50,199 nt of DNA from SZUA-521 sp041738285 (GTDB lineage Bacteria; Pseudomonadota; Gammaproteobacteria; Pseudomonadales; Azotimanducaceae): contig JBGSQB010000077.1 in the NCBI GenBank assembly GCA_041738285.1, forward strand, positions 1 through 50,199, written 5' to 3'. Below, in pieces: positions 42,731 through 50,199 of the stretch. The number at the start of each line of letters is the position of its first letter. Positions within the stretch are counted from its first letter, which is position 1. Made by a program: the position numbers and the translations under genes. Under the pieces are notes generated by a model that did no database searches, was not told where the DNA came from, and was given only the letters and a program-made list of their open reading frames with translations.

Positions 42731-43501
42731 TCAGAAGCGATCTTTGCGTCGGCGCGTCTCGCCGAACACCGTGACTGGATCGCTGCCTTCCAGGCCAAGT
42801 GTGCGCATCAGAGCCGGGCTCGTCGCCCGCAAGAACGGATTCGTCGCCTTCTCGAGGCCAATCGTCGTCGGCACGGTCGGCATGCCTTTGGCGCGCGCGA
42901 CATCGATGTCGCGGGCCCGCGCAACGAGGGCGGCATTGTCCGGCTCGACCGTCAGCGCAAAGCGCGCGTTCGACTGGGTGTATTCGTGGGCGCAGTACAC
43001 GCGCGTGTCGTCGGGCAAGGCGGCAAGCTTCGACAGGCTCGTCCACATCTGCGCCGGTGTGCCTTCGAACAGGCGTCCACAACCGAGTGCGAACAACGTA
43101 TCGCCAACGAACGCCACGCCATCATTGGCAAAGTAGTACGCAATGTGGCCACGGGTATGGCCCGGCACATCGAACACTCGGCCTTTGGCCGATCCCAGCT
43201 CGACGGTGTCGCCATCGCCAACCTGCACATCGATGCCAGGAATCCGCGCTGCATCGGCACGTGGTCCAACGATCGTGCAGCCCCACTTCTGCTTCAGCTC
43301 CAGATTGCCGCCCGCATGATCGAAGTGATGGTGCGTGTTGAGAATGTGGGTCAGACGCCAGCCCTTCGCCTTCAATGCAGCTTCGATCGGCGCGACTTCC
43401 GGCGTGTCGATCGTAGCGGTTGCCCCACTGGCGGGATCGTGAATCAGAAAACCGTAGTTGTCCGACAGGCAGGGAAACATGTGAACGTCGAGTTGCTTCA
43501 T
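42731..43501 (-). CDS. gloB: hydroxyacylglutathione hydrolase (glyoxalase II)
   Basis: A 256-residue metallo-beta-lactamase-fold hydrolase that splits S-lactoylglutathione in methylglyoxal detoxification. Metal motif THHHFDHAGG: His57, His59, Asp61, His62. GHTRGHIAYYF and GDTLFALGCGRLFEGTPAQMWTSL hold further ligands. The C-terminal substrate domain ends RRRKDRF, the Arg-Lys region that binds glutathione. ATG 43501 matches the family start (MKQLDVHMFPCLSDNYGFLI). It lies 25 bases after the cupin gene. Confidence 0.95.
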   Translation of the reverse strand: MKQLDVHMFPCLSDNYGFLIHDPASGATATIDTPEVAPIEAALKAKGWRLTHILNTHHHFDHAGGNLELKQKWGCTIVGPRADAARIPGIDVQVGDGDTVELGSAKGRVFDVPGHTRGHIAYYFANDGVAFVGDTLFALGCGRLFEGTPAQMWTSLSKLAALPDDTRVYCAHEYTQSNARFALTVEPDNAALVARARDIDVARAKGMPTVPTTIGLEKATNPFLRATSPALMRTLGLEGSDPVTVFGETRRRKDRF

Positions 43502-43526
43502 GGAATACCTATAGTCGGTCGATGCA

Positions 43527-43880
43527 TCAGTCTGCCAGAGGGATGAACAGGCAGCGACGCGGCTCACCCGCCACCGCGCGACTCTTATGGCCGCGGCCGG
43601 TCGTATCCTCGGCGAGCAACACATCACCCGGGCCGAGACGGCGACACGTACCGTCGCTGATCTCGATATCGACGCTGCCGCTGAGGTTCACCACGTACTG
43701 CCGACGCGGCGCATTGTGAAAGTCGAGATCGTAGCTGCCGTCGACCTCGCGAAACATCACGCCCTGGGCAGGCACGAGCGCTGAGATGGCACCCAACGCG
43801 CCGCGTTGCGCGAGCTCTACCTCGATGTCCTCGAAGTGCGAATGACCGTCGGCACCGGTGAATATGCGCACAATCCGCAT
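43527..43880 (-). CDS. small cupin-fold protein, hypothetical
   Basis: A 117-residue protein from ATG 43880. It has a beta-rich single cupin pattern: VDGSYDLDFHNAPRRQYVVNLSGSVDIEISDGTCRRLGPGDVLLAEDTTGRGHKSRAV. The second cupin motif GPGDVLLAEDTTGRGH is clear; the first is partial, with few His ligands, so metal binding is uncertain. First gene of a likely seven-gene minus-strand operon (cupin, gloB, sulfatase, rarD, SDR, crotonase, MaoC). Divergent from the MFS gene at 43928. Confidence 0.75.
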   Translation of the reverse strand: MRIVRIFTGADGHSHFEDIEVELAQRGALGAISALVPAQGVMFREVDGSYDLDFHNAPRRQYVVNLSGSVDIEISDGTCRRLGPGDVLLAEDTTGRGHKSRAVAGEPRRCLFIPLAD

Positions 43881-43927
43881 CGTTGCGTCGCTTTCGCCTG
43901 CAGGGCGCCTACCATACCATCGCCACG

Positions 43928-45166
43928 GTGAGCCCGACACGCACCTTTGAGATTGCATGGTACGCATACGGATACGTCCGGGAACTCGTGCTCATCTATC
44001 CGACCTACGCGATCATGATGCTTGGCGTCGGGATCACACCCCTCGAACTGTCTGCTCTTTTCATCATCTGGGCCGCGACGGCGTTGGTGCTCGAGGTGCC
44101 GTCCGGCACCCTTGCCGATCTCTACTCGCGCAAGCGCCTCTTGATCATCTCTGGCCTGCTGAAATCGAGTGCATTCGTCGTCTGGCTGATCTACCCCCAA
44201 TTCGCCGGATTCGCGATGGGGTTCGTACTGTGGGGCACCGGTTCGAGCCTGGCATCCGGCACCGCCGAGGCGCTCGTCTACGACACCCTCCATGCCCGCG
44301 GTGAAGCGTCCGCATTCACGCGGATCTATGGTCGCGGAGTCGCCGCCAATAGCATGGGTGTCGCCACTGCGCTGTTGGTGGGCGGCGCCGTCGCGGAATC
44401 CGGCTTCACTGCGCCGCTGCTCATCTCGATGATCGCGCCGCTGTTGGCCAGCGCAATCGTGCTGTTCGCCATCGACGAAATACGCGCACCGCGACTCGTG
44501 CAACGACCGGCATTCACTGCGACCCTGTTCGCGGGCATCGGTGTCGCTCGCGCCGATCCGTGGGTGACCATTGCGATCGCGGCGTTCGCCGTCTTCGTCG
44601 GCACCTACGGCAGCCTCGAGGAGTACATCGGGCCGCTGTTGGACGAAAAGCCCGGGATCACCCTTACCACCATCGGTATCATCTCCGCGGTGGCCTACGT
44701 CGCGCGTTCGATCGGTGTCGCCTTTGCGCACCGCCTCGGCACGCTGCGGCTGCGCACGATCGTCGCGTTGTTCGGACTCGCGGCATTGCCGCTGGCGGTG
44801 ACCCAGCTGTCCCATCCGATCATGGTTGGGGCCGCATTCGGCGCGTACTTCTGCATCTGTGCAGCGGCGGAGATCCTCCTGCAGGGCCGACTCCAGTCGC
44901 GTATTCAGGACGGCACCCGAGCCACAGTGACCTCTCTTTCGAGCATGGCGCAGATGGTCGTGGGGATCCTGCTGTTCTTCGCGATCGGGTCGATCGCCCA
45001 GGTCTTCGGCTGGCACACCGTCATGGCGGTCGCAACTGGATTCACCGCCATCGCGGCGATAGCCTTTTTCGCGCTGATATCGGTAGTGACAAATCTTCCG
45101 GCACCTGCATCCAAATCGGCACACCGAGCATCCAATACCGGAACTTCCAACGGAGATCAGATGTGA
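43928..45166 (+). CDS. MFS transporter
   Basis: A 412-residue protein with about 12 helices. GTG 43928 is the best start (VSPTRTFEIAWYAYGYVRELVLIYPTYAIMM), though no Shine-Dalgarno is clear. The MFS loop motif appears as LVLEVPSGTLADLYSRKRLLIISG (helices 2-3) and WGTGSSLASGTAEALVYDTL near helix 4-5. This pattern is common in uncharacterised MFS drug or metabolite exporters. Its stop overlaps the DUF6249-like gene start (GTGA at 45163-45166). Confidence 0.88.
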   Translation: MSPTRTFEIAWYAYGYVRELVLIYPTYAIMMLGVGITPLELSALFIIWAATALVLEVPSGTLADLYSRKRLLIISGLLKSSAFVVWLIYPQFAGFAMGFVLWGTGSSLASGTAEALVYDTLHARGEASAFTRIYGRGVAANSMGVATALLVGGAVAESGFTAPLLISMIAPLLASAIVLFAIDEIRAPRLVQRPAFTATLFAGIGVARADPWVTIAIAAFAVFVGTYGSLEEYIGPLLDEKPGITLTTIGIISAVAYVARSIGVAFAHRLGTLRLRTIVALFGLAALPLAVTQLSHPIMVGAAFGAYFCICAAAEILLQGRLQSRIQDGTRATVTSLSSMAQMVVGILLFFAIGSIAQVFGWHTVMAVATGFTAIAAIAFFALISVVTNLPAPASKSAHRASNTGTSNGDQM

Positions 45167-45543
45167 CCGAAGACGTTGTGGCCGTGTTCATTCCAATCGT
45201 ATTTCTCGTATGCGTGGCCGCAGTGTTGCTCGGACGCTACAAGTACCGCCTGAAGGAACGGATCGCCGTGCAGGAGACTATTCGTGGCGCGATCGACAAG
45301 GGCCATCAACTGACGCCGGATCTCGTAGCTCAGTTCGGCAACGTACAGCCGAAGGATGCAGATCGACGGCGCGGCTTCATCGCCATCTCGCTGGCCATCG
45401 CCATCGCGGTGTTCAGCTTTGCCGTCGATGATGGTAAGCCCGAGATGGCGCTGCTGGGCATTGCCGCGTTCCCGCTGCTGATCGGCTTCGCCTATCTCCT
45501 TCTGCACAGGATGGATGCCCGGGAACGTGTTCGACCCGCCTGA
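45163..45543 (+). CDS. DUF6249-like small membrane protein
   Basis: A 126-residue protein from GTG 45163, preceded by CGGAG. One N-terminal helix (VVAVFIPIVFLVCVAAVLLGRYKYRLKER), a charged segment with IRGAIDKGHQLTPDLVAQF, then two more helices (FIAISLAIAIAVFSFAV, MALLGIAAFPLLIGFAYLLLH). This layout matches DUF6249 proteins commonly found beside ECF sigma factors. It overlaps the MFS stop by four bases and the sigma factor start by 29 bases, so it is translated from the same message. Confidence 0.75.
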   Translation: MTEDVVAVFIPIVFLVCVAAVLLGRYKYRLKERIAVQETIRGAIDKGHQLTPDLVAQFGNVQPKDADRRRGFIAISLAIAIAVFSFAVDDGKPEMALLGIAAFPLLIGFAYLLLHRMDARERVRPA

Positions 45544-46072
45544 CGAGGAACTGGTGGCGCGCGTGATCGCAACTAACGATCAGCGCGCCTTCGAGACCCT
45601 TGTGCGCCGCCATCAGTCCCAGGTGCGCGCCTTCGCGCGCACCGTTTGCCTGGACGCGGCAACGGCCGACGATGTGGCCCAGGATGCGTTCATCCGGGCC
45701 TACAAGAGCCTGGCTGGATATCGCGTCGAGTCGCGCTTCGCGACCTGGTTGCTTGCGATCACGTACAACGAGGCGCGCCAGACCCTGCGTCGCCGCGCGC
45801 GATTCAAGCGGCTACGCAGCGCGTTGCTGGCACAACCCAAACTGCAATCCCTCGAGGCACCGCAGTTGGGGTCACCGGCCGTGCATCGGGCGCTGGCAAC
45901 GCTCGCGCCGGATGAGCGCAGCGTGATCGTGCTCAGCCACATGCACGATATGTCTCACTCACAGATCGCCCAGGTGACCGGCCTTGCGCTCGGTACCGTG
46001 AAATCCCACGCCGCGCGCGGTAAGACCAAGATGCGCGCCGCAATCGACTCCCAGGAGGCCCATAATGGTTGA
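45515..46072 (+). CDS. ECF-type RNA polymerase sigma factor
   Basis: A 185-residue sigma-70 family protein. Region 2: FETLVRRHQSQVRAFARTVCLDAATADDVAQDAFIRAYKSLAGYRVESRFATWLLAITYNEA (about 25-90). Region 4: LATLAPDERSVIVLSHMHDMSHSQIAQVTGLALGTVKSHAARGKTKMR (about 130-175). ATG 45515 with AGGATGG upstream; it overlaps the DUF6249-like gene. The following small gene starts inside its last codons. Together they form a sigma factor plus membrane-protein cassette that may respond to an envelope signal (inference). Confidence 0.9.
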   Translation: MPGNVFDPPDEELVARVIATNDQRAFETLVRRHQSQVRAFARTVCLDAATADDVAQDAFIRAYKSLAGYRVESRFATWLLAITYNEARQTLRRRARFKRLRSALLAQPKLQSLEAPQLGSPAVHRALATLAPDERSVIVLSHMHDMSHSQIAQVTGLALGTVKSHAARGKTKMRAAIDSQEAHNG

Positions 46073-46370
46073 CGACCCACTCGACTTCGACGCGACTGGT
46101 CAGGTAGTGGCAGATGATGGTTTCACACACGCGGTCATGGCCCGCGTGCGCGGCGTGCGGCGACGTCGATCTGTGGTGTTCGCGTGTGCAACTGCGGCGG
46201 GTGTGATGCTGGCGCTGCCCGGCCTGGTCGAAGTCACCGCATGGATGGGCAACGTTGGTCCGGCGCTTCCGACCGCGGCGCGGGACCTGATGACATTTGC
46301 TGCGGCAACGCCACTCACGCTGTACGCAACCCTGGCTGCGGCATGGCTGCTGGGCAGCGTGATCGATTAA
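46065..46370 (+). CDS. small membrane protein coupled to the sigma factor
   Basis: A 101-residue protein whose ATG lies eight bases inside the sigma factor gene. A cytoplasmic N-terminus (VDDPLDFDATGQVVADDGFTHAVMARVRGVRRRRS) is followed by two helices (VVFACATAAGVMLALPGLVEV, LTLYATLAAAWLLGSVI). Short membrane proteins with a soluble N-terminal tail encoded this way can be anti-sigma factors, but no zinc or HCC motif is present. Function unknown. Confidence 0.7.
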   Translation: MVDDPLDFDATGQVVADDGFTHAVMARVRGVRRRRSVVFACATAAGVMLALPGLVEVTAWMGNVGPALPTAARDLMTFAAATPLTLYATLAAAWLLGSVID

Positions 46371-46420
46371 GTAATCCCCGCAAGATCCGACGCACGCGAC
46401 TGTTGTATAGTCGCGCGAAT

Positions 46421-47317
46421 ATGAATCCCGTGCTCAAAGACATTCTCGATCTGCTCAATGTCGAGAAGATCGAACAAAACCTGTTTCGCGGTCGCAATGC
46501 GGCCGAGTCCGAACATGTATTCGGTGGCCAGGTGCTCGCGCAAGCCATCGCCGCAGCCAACCGGACCGTTGGCGCTGGCCGCAGCATCCACTCCGTGCAT
46601 GCGTACTTCCTGCGCCCGGGCGATCATCGTCTGCCGATCATCTATGACGTAGATCGGATTCGAGATGGCTCAAGTTTCAATACGCGGCGTGTGGCGGCCA
46701 TTCAGCATGGTCGCGCAATATTCAGCCTCTCGGCATCCTGGCAGAAGGAGGAAGTCGGCCTGGTACATACCGTGCCGATGCCGATCGTACCGGCGCCACA
46801 TGCGCTGAGGTCGGATCGCGAGGCCTATGCCGCGCTCGCCAAGCACCGTCCGGAAATCAAACGCTTCGCGTTCCGCTTCGATGCCATCGATAGCCGGCAA
46901 GTCGAGAACATTCTGATGACCCACGCCGATGCGCATCCCCCGCGCAAACACACGTGGCTCAAGACCCGCGATCGCCTGCCCGACGATCCGGAAGTCCACC
47001 TGTGTATGCTCGCGTACATGTCGGATCTCGATTTCATGAGTACATCGATGTTGCCTCATGGCATCAGTGTCGGGAATCGGCAGCAGATGCAGGGTGCGAG
47101 CCTCGACCACAGCCTGTGGTTTCACCGTCCCTTTCGCGCCGATGAGTGGCTGTTGTTCGCGAAGACCAGTCCAAGCGCAGCCGGCGCGCGCGGCTTCGTG
47201 CGCGGACAATTCTTCACCGAACACGGCGAACTGGTCGCGACCGCGGCGCAGGAATGCCTGATCAGAATGCGCGATACCGAAGCCAGCGAAACCGGGCTCT
47301 CAGCCAAGGCAGGATGA
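46421..47317 (+). CDS. tesB: acyl-CoA thioesterase II
   Basis: A 298-residue double hot-dog thioesterase that hydrolyses acyl-CoA to free fatty acid. Family sequence: NLFRGRNAAESEHVFGGQVLAQAIAAANRTV at the N-terminus, FNTRRVAAIQHGRAIFSLSASWQ near residue 85, and ASLDHSLWFHRPFRADEWLLF followed by ARGFVRGQFFTEHGELVATAAQE near the C-terminus, which contain the Asp, Thr and Gln of the catalytic network. A TATAGT hexamer at 46406-46411 leaves nine bases before the ATG. The stop overlaps the cytochrome c start (ATGA at 47314-47317). Confidence 0.95.
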   Translation: MNPVLKDILDLLNVEKIEQNLFRGRNAAESEHVFGGQVLAQAIAAANRTVGAGRSIHSVHAYFLRPGDHRLPIIYDVDRIRDGSSFNTRRVAAIQHGRAIFSLSASWQKEEVGLVHTVPMPIVPAPHALRSDREAYAALAKHRPEIKRFAFRFDAIDSRQVENILMTHADAHPPRKHTWLKTRDRLPDDPEVHLCMLAYMSDLDFMSTSMLPHGISVGNRQQMQGASLDHSLWFHRPFRADEWLLFAKTSPSAAGARGFVRGQFFTEHGELVATAAQECLIRMRDTEASETGLSAKAG

Positions 47318-47874
47318 ATATGAAGCGAACGATTGCGGGCTTGATCGCCACTGCAGCTCTTTCAACCGCGTCGGGCCCAGCGATCGGTGCCGACGCAGCG
47401 CAAATCGAGCGCGGTCAGTATCTGGTGGATCTGCTCAGCTGCGCCGCTTGTCACACAGATGGCCAGTTGCTGAGCAGTCCGAACGCGCAGCGCTACCTCG
47501 CTGGTTCGAGCACCGGCATCGCGTACACGAATCACGAACAGCCGGGCGTCGTCTTTCCGTCTAATCTCACGCCGGATCCCGACACCGGGCTCGGGCGCTG
47601 GACCGCCGAACAGATCACCCACAACGTGCAGTACGGCATTGACCGTCACGGCCGTCAGCAGTTGCCGATCATGCCGTGGCCGGGCTATGCGCACATGCAC
47701 AAAGCGGACGCCGAGGCGATCACCGCTTACCTCATGTCGCTACCGCCCGTGAAACACCAGGTGCCGGCCAATGTTGCGCCAGAAACACCATCCGTAGCGC
47801 CCTACGTGCGCTACGGGGTGTACGTGTTCTTCCCGAAAACTGCGGTCGAATCCGAGACCGTTACAACGCCTTGA
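47314..47874 (+). CDS. periplasmic c-type cytochrome
   Basis: A 186-residue protein with signal peptide MNMKRTIAGLIATAALSTASGPAIGA. One haem-binding motif CAACH (Cys43, Cys46, His47) follows QYLVDLLSCAACH. PIMPWPGYAHMHKADAEAITAYLMSLPP near residues 122-150 is the distal-Met region of cytochrome c subunits of sugar/alcohol dehydrogenases. Probably an electron acceptor or subunit; its dehydrogenase partner is not here. ATG 47314 overlaps the tesB stop; ATG 47320 is possible. The 3' end overlaps the peroxiredoxin gene by 14 bases in convergent orientation. Confidence 0.88.
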   Translation: MNMKRTIAGLIATAALSTASGPAIGADAAQIERGQYLVDLLSCAACHTDGQLLSSPNAQRYLAGSSTGIAYTNHEQPGVVFPSNLTPDPDTGLGRWTAEQITHNVQYGIDRHGRQQLPIMPWPGYAHMHKADAEAITAYLMSLPPVKHQVPANVAPETPSVAPYVRYGVYVFFPKTAVESETVTTP

Positions 47875-48340
47875 GGATCGCCTCGGCGCTGCTGACTTCG
47901 AACTTGCCCGGCGCCTCGACGTTCAGCGTCTTGACGACACCGTTGTCGACCACCATCGCGTAGCGCTGGGAGCGCGCCCCAAGGCCGAAACCGGACCCAT
48001 CCATCTCGAGCCCGACCGCCTTGGTAAACTCACCATTGCCGTCGGCCACCATCACCAGATGCTCGGCATTTGCGCTCTTGCCCCAAGCGCCCATCACGAA
48101 AGCATCGTTCACCGACAGGCAGACGATGCTGTCGACACCCTTCTTCTTGATCGCATCCGCGTTCACCACGAAACCTGGCAGATGCGCCTGGGAACAGGTG
48201 GGCGTGAATGCGCCCGGCACTGCGAACACCACGACCTTCTTGCCTTTGAACAGGTCGTCGGTGGTCACGGGCGTTGGCTTGCCTTCCTTCATGGTGAAAA
48301 GCTTGGCACTCGGCAGTTTGTCACCTACTTTGATGGTCAT
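47861..48340 (-). CDS. peroxiredoxin (Prx5 type)
   Basis: A 159-residue thiol peroxidase. The peroxidatic Cys is Cys49 in VPGAFTPTCSQAHLPGF, the Prx5 hallmark. IVCLSVNDAFVMGAWGK and YAMVVDNGVVKTLNVE are typical. It reduces H2O2 and alkyl hydroperoxides in the cytoplasm using glutathione/glutaredoxin or thioredoxin. The ATG at 48340 is preceded by a strong GGGGGAAAT. Monocistronic, with its promoter in 48341-48424. Confidence 0.95.
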   Translation of the reverse strand: MTIKVGDKLPSAKLFTMKEGKPTPVTTDDLFKGKKVVVFAVPGAFTPTCSQAHLPGFVVNADAIKKKGVDSIVCLSVNDAFVMGAWGKSANAEHLVMVADGNGEFTKAVGLEMDGSGFGLGARSQRYAMVVDNGVVKTLNVEAPGKFEVSSAEAILKAL

Positions 48341-48424
48341 ATTTCCCCCAATGGTTTGATTGAACTTTCGAACGTGAGCAGTGTGGAGTTTCGGCCGCCA
48401 GAGATCAAACGGTCGACCCGGACG

Positions 48425-49084
48425 TTACTGCCAGGCAAACGTTGGCTGCTCGAAGTGCGCCACCCGAGTGGCGCGTCCATGCATGCACACCTCGCGGAAC
48501 TGATACAGGATCGCGGCGGTCGGGGCCGCGATCCAGCTATCGCCGACTGGCATGCGCAGCACCGGGCGTTCGCTTTCCGGGATCGATTCCAGCAGCGGTG
48601 CATCCGCACGCATGAACTCGGCGATCGGGATACGATGGATGCTCTCCACTTCGTGCTCATTGGCGCGTAGGTCACGACCCGGACCGGCCCACACAACGAT
48701 GGGCGTGATGACGAAGCCGGAGCGGGTCAGAAAATCGTCGAGACGACCCAGCACTGCATCAGTTTGCAGGTCGAGGTCCACTTCCTCGGCCATTTCCCGC
48801 AGCGCGGTCTGTTCCGGCGTCTCGCCTTCGTCGATTCGGCCACCGGGCAAAGCCCATTGACCGGCGTGGTTGCGCAACCGACTCGACCGGCGGGTGAGAA
48901 TGAGCGCCGCGCGCGTCTGCCATGTCGCGTGGTTCGGCAGTCCCGACAGATCGGCGCCAAAGGCTTCGTCCGTCACCGCAAGTGCCACCGCTGCGGCGCG
49001 ATGCCGGTGATCGCCCAGCTCGCGCACGTCGAAGCGCGCAAGGTGTGTACGGATGCGAGCGGCGAGGGAGTCGTCGCAGATCAT
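48425..49084 (-). CDS. Nudix hydrolase, CoA pyrophosphatase-like
   Basis: A 219-residue protein from ATG 49084, preceded by AAGGG. RAALILTRRSSRLRNHAGQWALPGGRIDEGE opens the Nudix fold, and the Nudix box runs from GGRIDEGE to REMAEEVDL (about residues 73-96); the late Gly of the consensus is Asp here. The layout and length resemble YeaB/NudL-type CoA pyrophosphatases. It hydrolyses a nucleoside diphosphate derivative. Divergent from the EamA transporter, 59 bases apart. Confidence 0.9.
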   Translation of the reverse strand: MICDDSLAARIRTHLARFDVRELGDHRHRAAAVALAVTDEAFGADLSGLPNHATWQTRAALILTRRSSRLRNHAGQWALPGGRIDEGETPEQTALREMAEEVDLDLQTDAVLGRLDDFLTRSGFVITPIVVWAGPGRDLRANEHEVESIHRIPIAEFMRADAPLLESIPESERPVLRMPVGDSWIAAPTAAILYQFREVCMHGRATRVAHFEQPTFAWQ

Positions 49085-49143
49085 GTTGCTGCCCTTCACG
49101 GATGCCGGTAGCTTGCCAAACAATCAACGCAAACCCTATCAAA

Positions 49144-50028
49144 ATGATCAACGAGCGACTGGCACTTGGCTGCGGCATCGTGGCGGTGCTGCTCTGGTCC
49201 ACAGTCGCAACCGGCTTCAAGCTCGGCCTTGGCATCATGTCGCCGGCGCAACTGCTCGCGATCGGCAGCATCATCTCGATGGTGTTTTTCCTGGGGGTGG
49301 CGGTCGCGAGCGGCAGACTGGGTGCGCTGCGCACCATGTCCTGCAAGAAACTGGCGCAGCTTGCGGGTCTCGGTCTGCTGAACCCTGCAATTTACTACCT
49401 CATCCTGTTCGAAGCGTACGACCGCCTGCCCGCGCAGGTGGCGCAACCGATAAACTACACGTGGGCGATAACGCTCGCGCTGCTCGCCGTACCGATACTC
49501 GGCCAGGCACTGTCGCGTCGCACGCTGTTGGGCATCATTGTGAGCTATGCCGGCGTCGTCGTACTGGTGACGAATGGCGCTTCGATCACTGGACTTGGGC
49601 TCGATCCAATCGGCGTCGCGCTCGCGCTCGCAAGCACTCTGATCTGGTCGACTTACTGGCTGGTGAATATACGCATCGGTGGCGACCCCATCGTCAACCT
49701 GTGCGCGGGGTTTGTAGTTGGTGCGCCCGTCGTGACGATCTTCTGCGCCGCGACCACGGGATTGCCGGCACTCACACCGCACGCCATCGGCTACGGCGCA
49801 TGGGTGGGGTTGATCGAAATGGGTGTGACGTTTCTGCTCTGGCAGACGGCGCTCGCCCGCACTGCCAACGCCGGACGCATGGGGCAGCTCATCTTTCTGT
49901 CGCCGTTCATCTCATTGGTGCTCATCGACCGCGTGCTCGGCGAGGCGGTTCAGGCAACCTCTGTGGTCGCGCTCGCGTTGATTGTCGCGGGGCTGGTACT
50001 CGCTAGTGTAGTGCGCCGCAATCAATGA
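49144..50028 (+). CDS. EamA/DMT family transporter
   Basis: A 294-residue inner-membrane protein with about ten helices in two EamA repeats: LALGCGIVAVLLWSTVATGFKLGL and later PIGVALALASTLIWSTYWLVNIRIGG begin each half. NPAIYYLILFEAYDRLPAQVAQPINYTWAITLALLAVPILGQALSRR is a typical helix 3-4 region. Drug/metabolite exporters of this type have unpredictable substrates. ATG 49144 follows AAA without a clear Shine-Dalgarno. Confidence 0.92.
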   Translation: MINERLALGCGIVAVLLWSTVATGFKLGLGIMSPAQLLAIGSIISMVFFLGVAVASGRLGALRTMSCKKLAQLAGLGLLNPAIYYLILFEAYDRLPAQVAQPINYTWAITLALLAVPILGQALSRRTLLGIIVSYAGVVVLVTNGASITGLGLDPIGVALALASTLIWSTYWLVNIRIGGDPIVNLCAGFVVGAPVVTIFCAATTGLPALTPHAIGYGAWVGLIEMGVTFLLWQTALARTANAGRMGQLIFLSPFISLVLIDRVLGEAVQATSVVALALIVAGLVLASVVRRNQ

Positions 50029-50039
50029 GACTTTCAGAA

Positions 50040-50196
50040 CTCGCCCAAACGTGTCGGACAAGACGCGTCCCGCAGGGAATATCGAGCATATTGCCAAGGG
50101 ACGCAACGCAGTTCCGGCGCGTTTGGGCGAGCTCCCGTAGGGCACGACCTGGCAGGGCTATGGCTGCGTTGCACGCCTTGCCAATATGCTTGATAT
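50040..50196. repeat. structured repeat with two interleaved inverted repeats
   Basis: Arms A (50040-50051, CTCGCCCAAACG) and A' (50120-50131) are perfect 12-base reverse complements. Arms B (50079-50110) and B' (50165-50196) match over about 27 of 32 bases. The order A-B-A'-B' is interleaved. The element starts 12 bases after the EamA stop and reaches the window edge, so its full extent is unknown. No protein frame of weight lies in it. A dispersed MITE-like or other intergenic repeat is likely. Confidence 0.65.
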
Positions 50197-50199
50197 GGG

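Noticed and set aside
43817..45124. A 435-codon minus-strand frame opposite the MFS transporter
   Set aside because: The plus-strand MFS protein has clear helices and loop motifs; the opposite frame has only low-complexity charged sequence.
48353..48410. GTTTGAT/ATCAAAC inverted repeat upstream of the peroxiredoxin gene as an oxidative-stress operator
   Set aside because: Only seven bases with a 44-base gap; too weak to claim and unlike an OxyR site.

Overview
The window is a GC-rich chromosomal segment of a Gram-negative bacterium, most likely a gammaproteobacterium. It has a TonB-dependent outer-membrane receptor, BtuB-type, behind a cobalamin riboswitch, and LipA, AsnS, CysS, GloB, RarD, MscL and a DUF3014 protein of proteobacterial type. 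Short-chain dehydrogenases, crotonases, a MaoC hydratase and many exporters recur. I cannot name a genus. I saw no rRNA, tRNA, CRISPR array, prophage or insertion sequence. Genes are tightly packed with frequent ATGA or GTGA stop/start overlaps. The only gene-free stretch above 300 bases is 33333-33680, which is almost filled by the riboswitch.

Left part (1-13 kb): an ECF-type sigma factor coupled to the start of a further gene; a DUF4382-like lipoprotein; a small acyl-CoA/alcohol catabolic group (SDR, carboxymuconolactone-decarboxylase-like protein, divergent crotonase); threonine ammonia-lyase divergent from a flavodoxin-like protein; a secreted HExxH metallopeptidase coupled to a MATE exporter; a FemAB/GNAT-like protein; MscL; and a DUF3014 membrane protein.

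Middle part (12.5-33.3 kb): asnS is followed by two overlapping half-ABC exporters that look like an asymmetric heterodimer. A GPH-type sugar/cation symporter gene is interrupted by one in-frame TAG. lipA follows. Next is an autoregulated-looking operon of a membrane protein, an XRE regulator and an alpha/beta hydrolase, with a clear palindromic operator over its promoter. Then come three secreted proteins: an M23 peptidase with a seven-fold CxH tail, a possible caspase-fold protein and an unknown. A peptide/glutathione cluster (UMF1-type MFS, gamma-glutamyltransferase, divergent M17 aminopeptidase) leads into hisI, a cysteine-rich leader peptide and cysS. The leader ends in four consecutive Cys codons, overlaps the hisI stop and contains a hairpin. 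It looks like a cysteine-responsive attenuator not covered by ordinary annotation and is the most interesting item here.

Right part (33-50 kb): a cobalamin riboswitch controls btuB, followed by an M20 peptidase. A long inverted repeat lies between convergent genes. A likely seven-gene minus-strand operon (cupin, gloB, sulfatase, rarD, SDR, crotonase, MaoC) follows. Then come an MFS transporter with a DUF6249-like protein, a sigma factor and a small membrane protein in one overlapping run; tesB with a cytochrome c; a peroxiredoxin; a Nudix hydrolase; and an EamA transporter. The window ends in a structured repeat with two interleaved inverted repeats.
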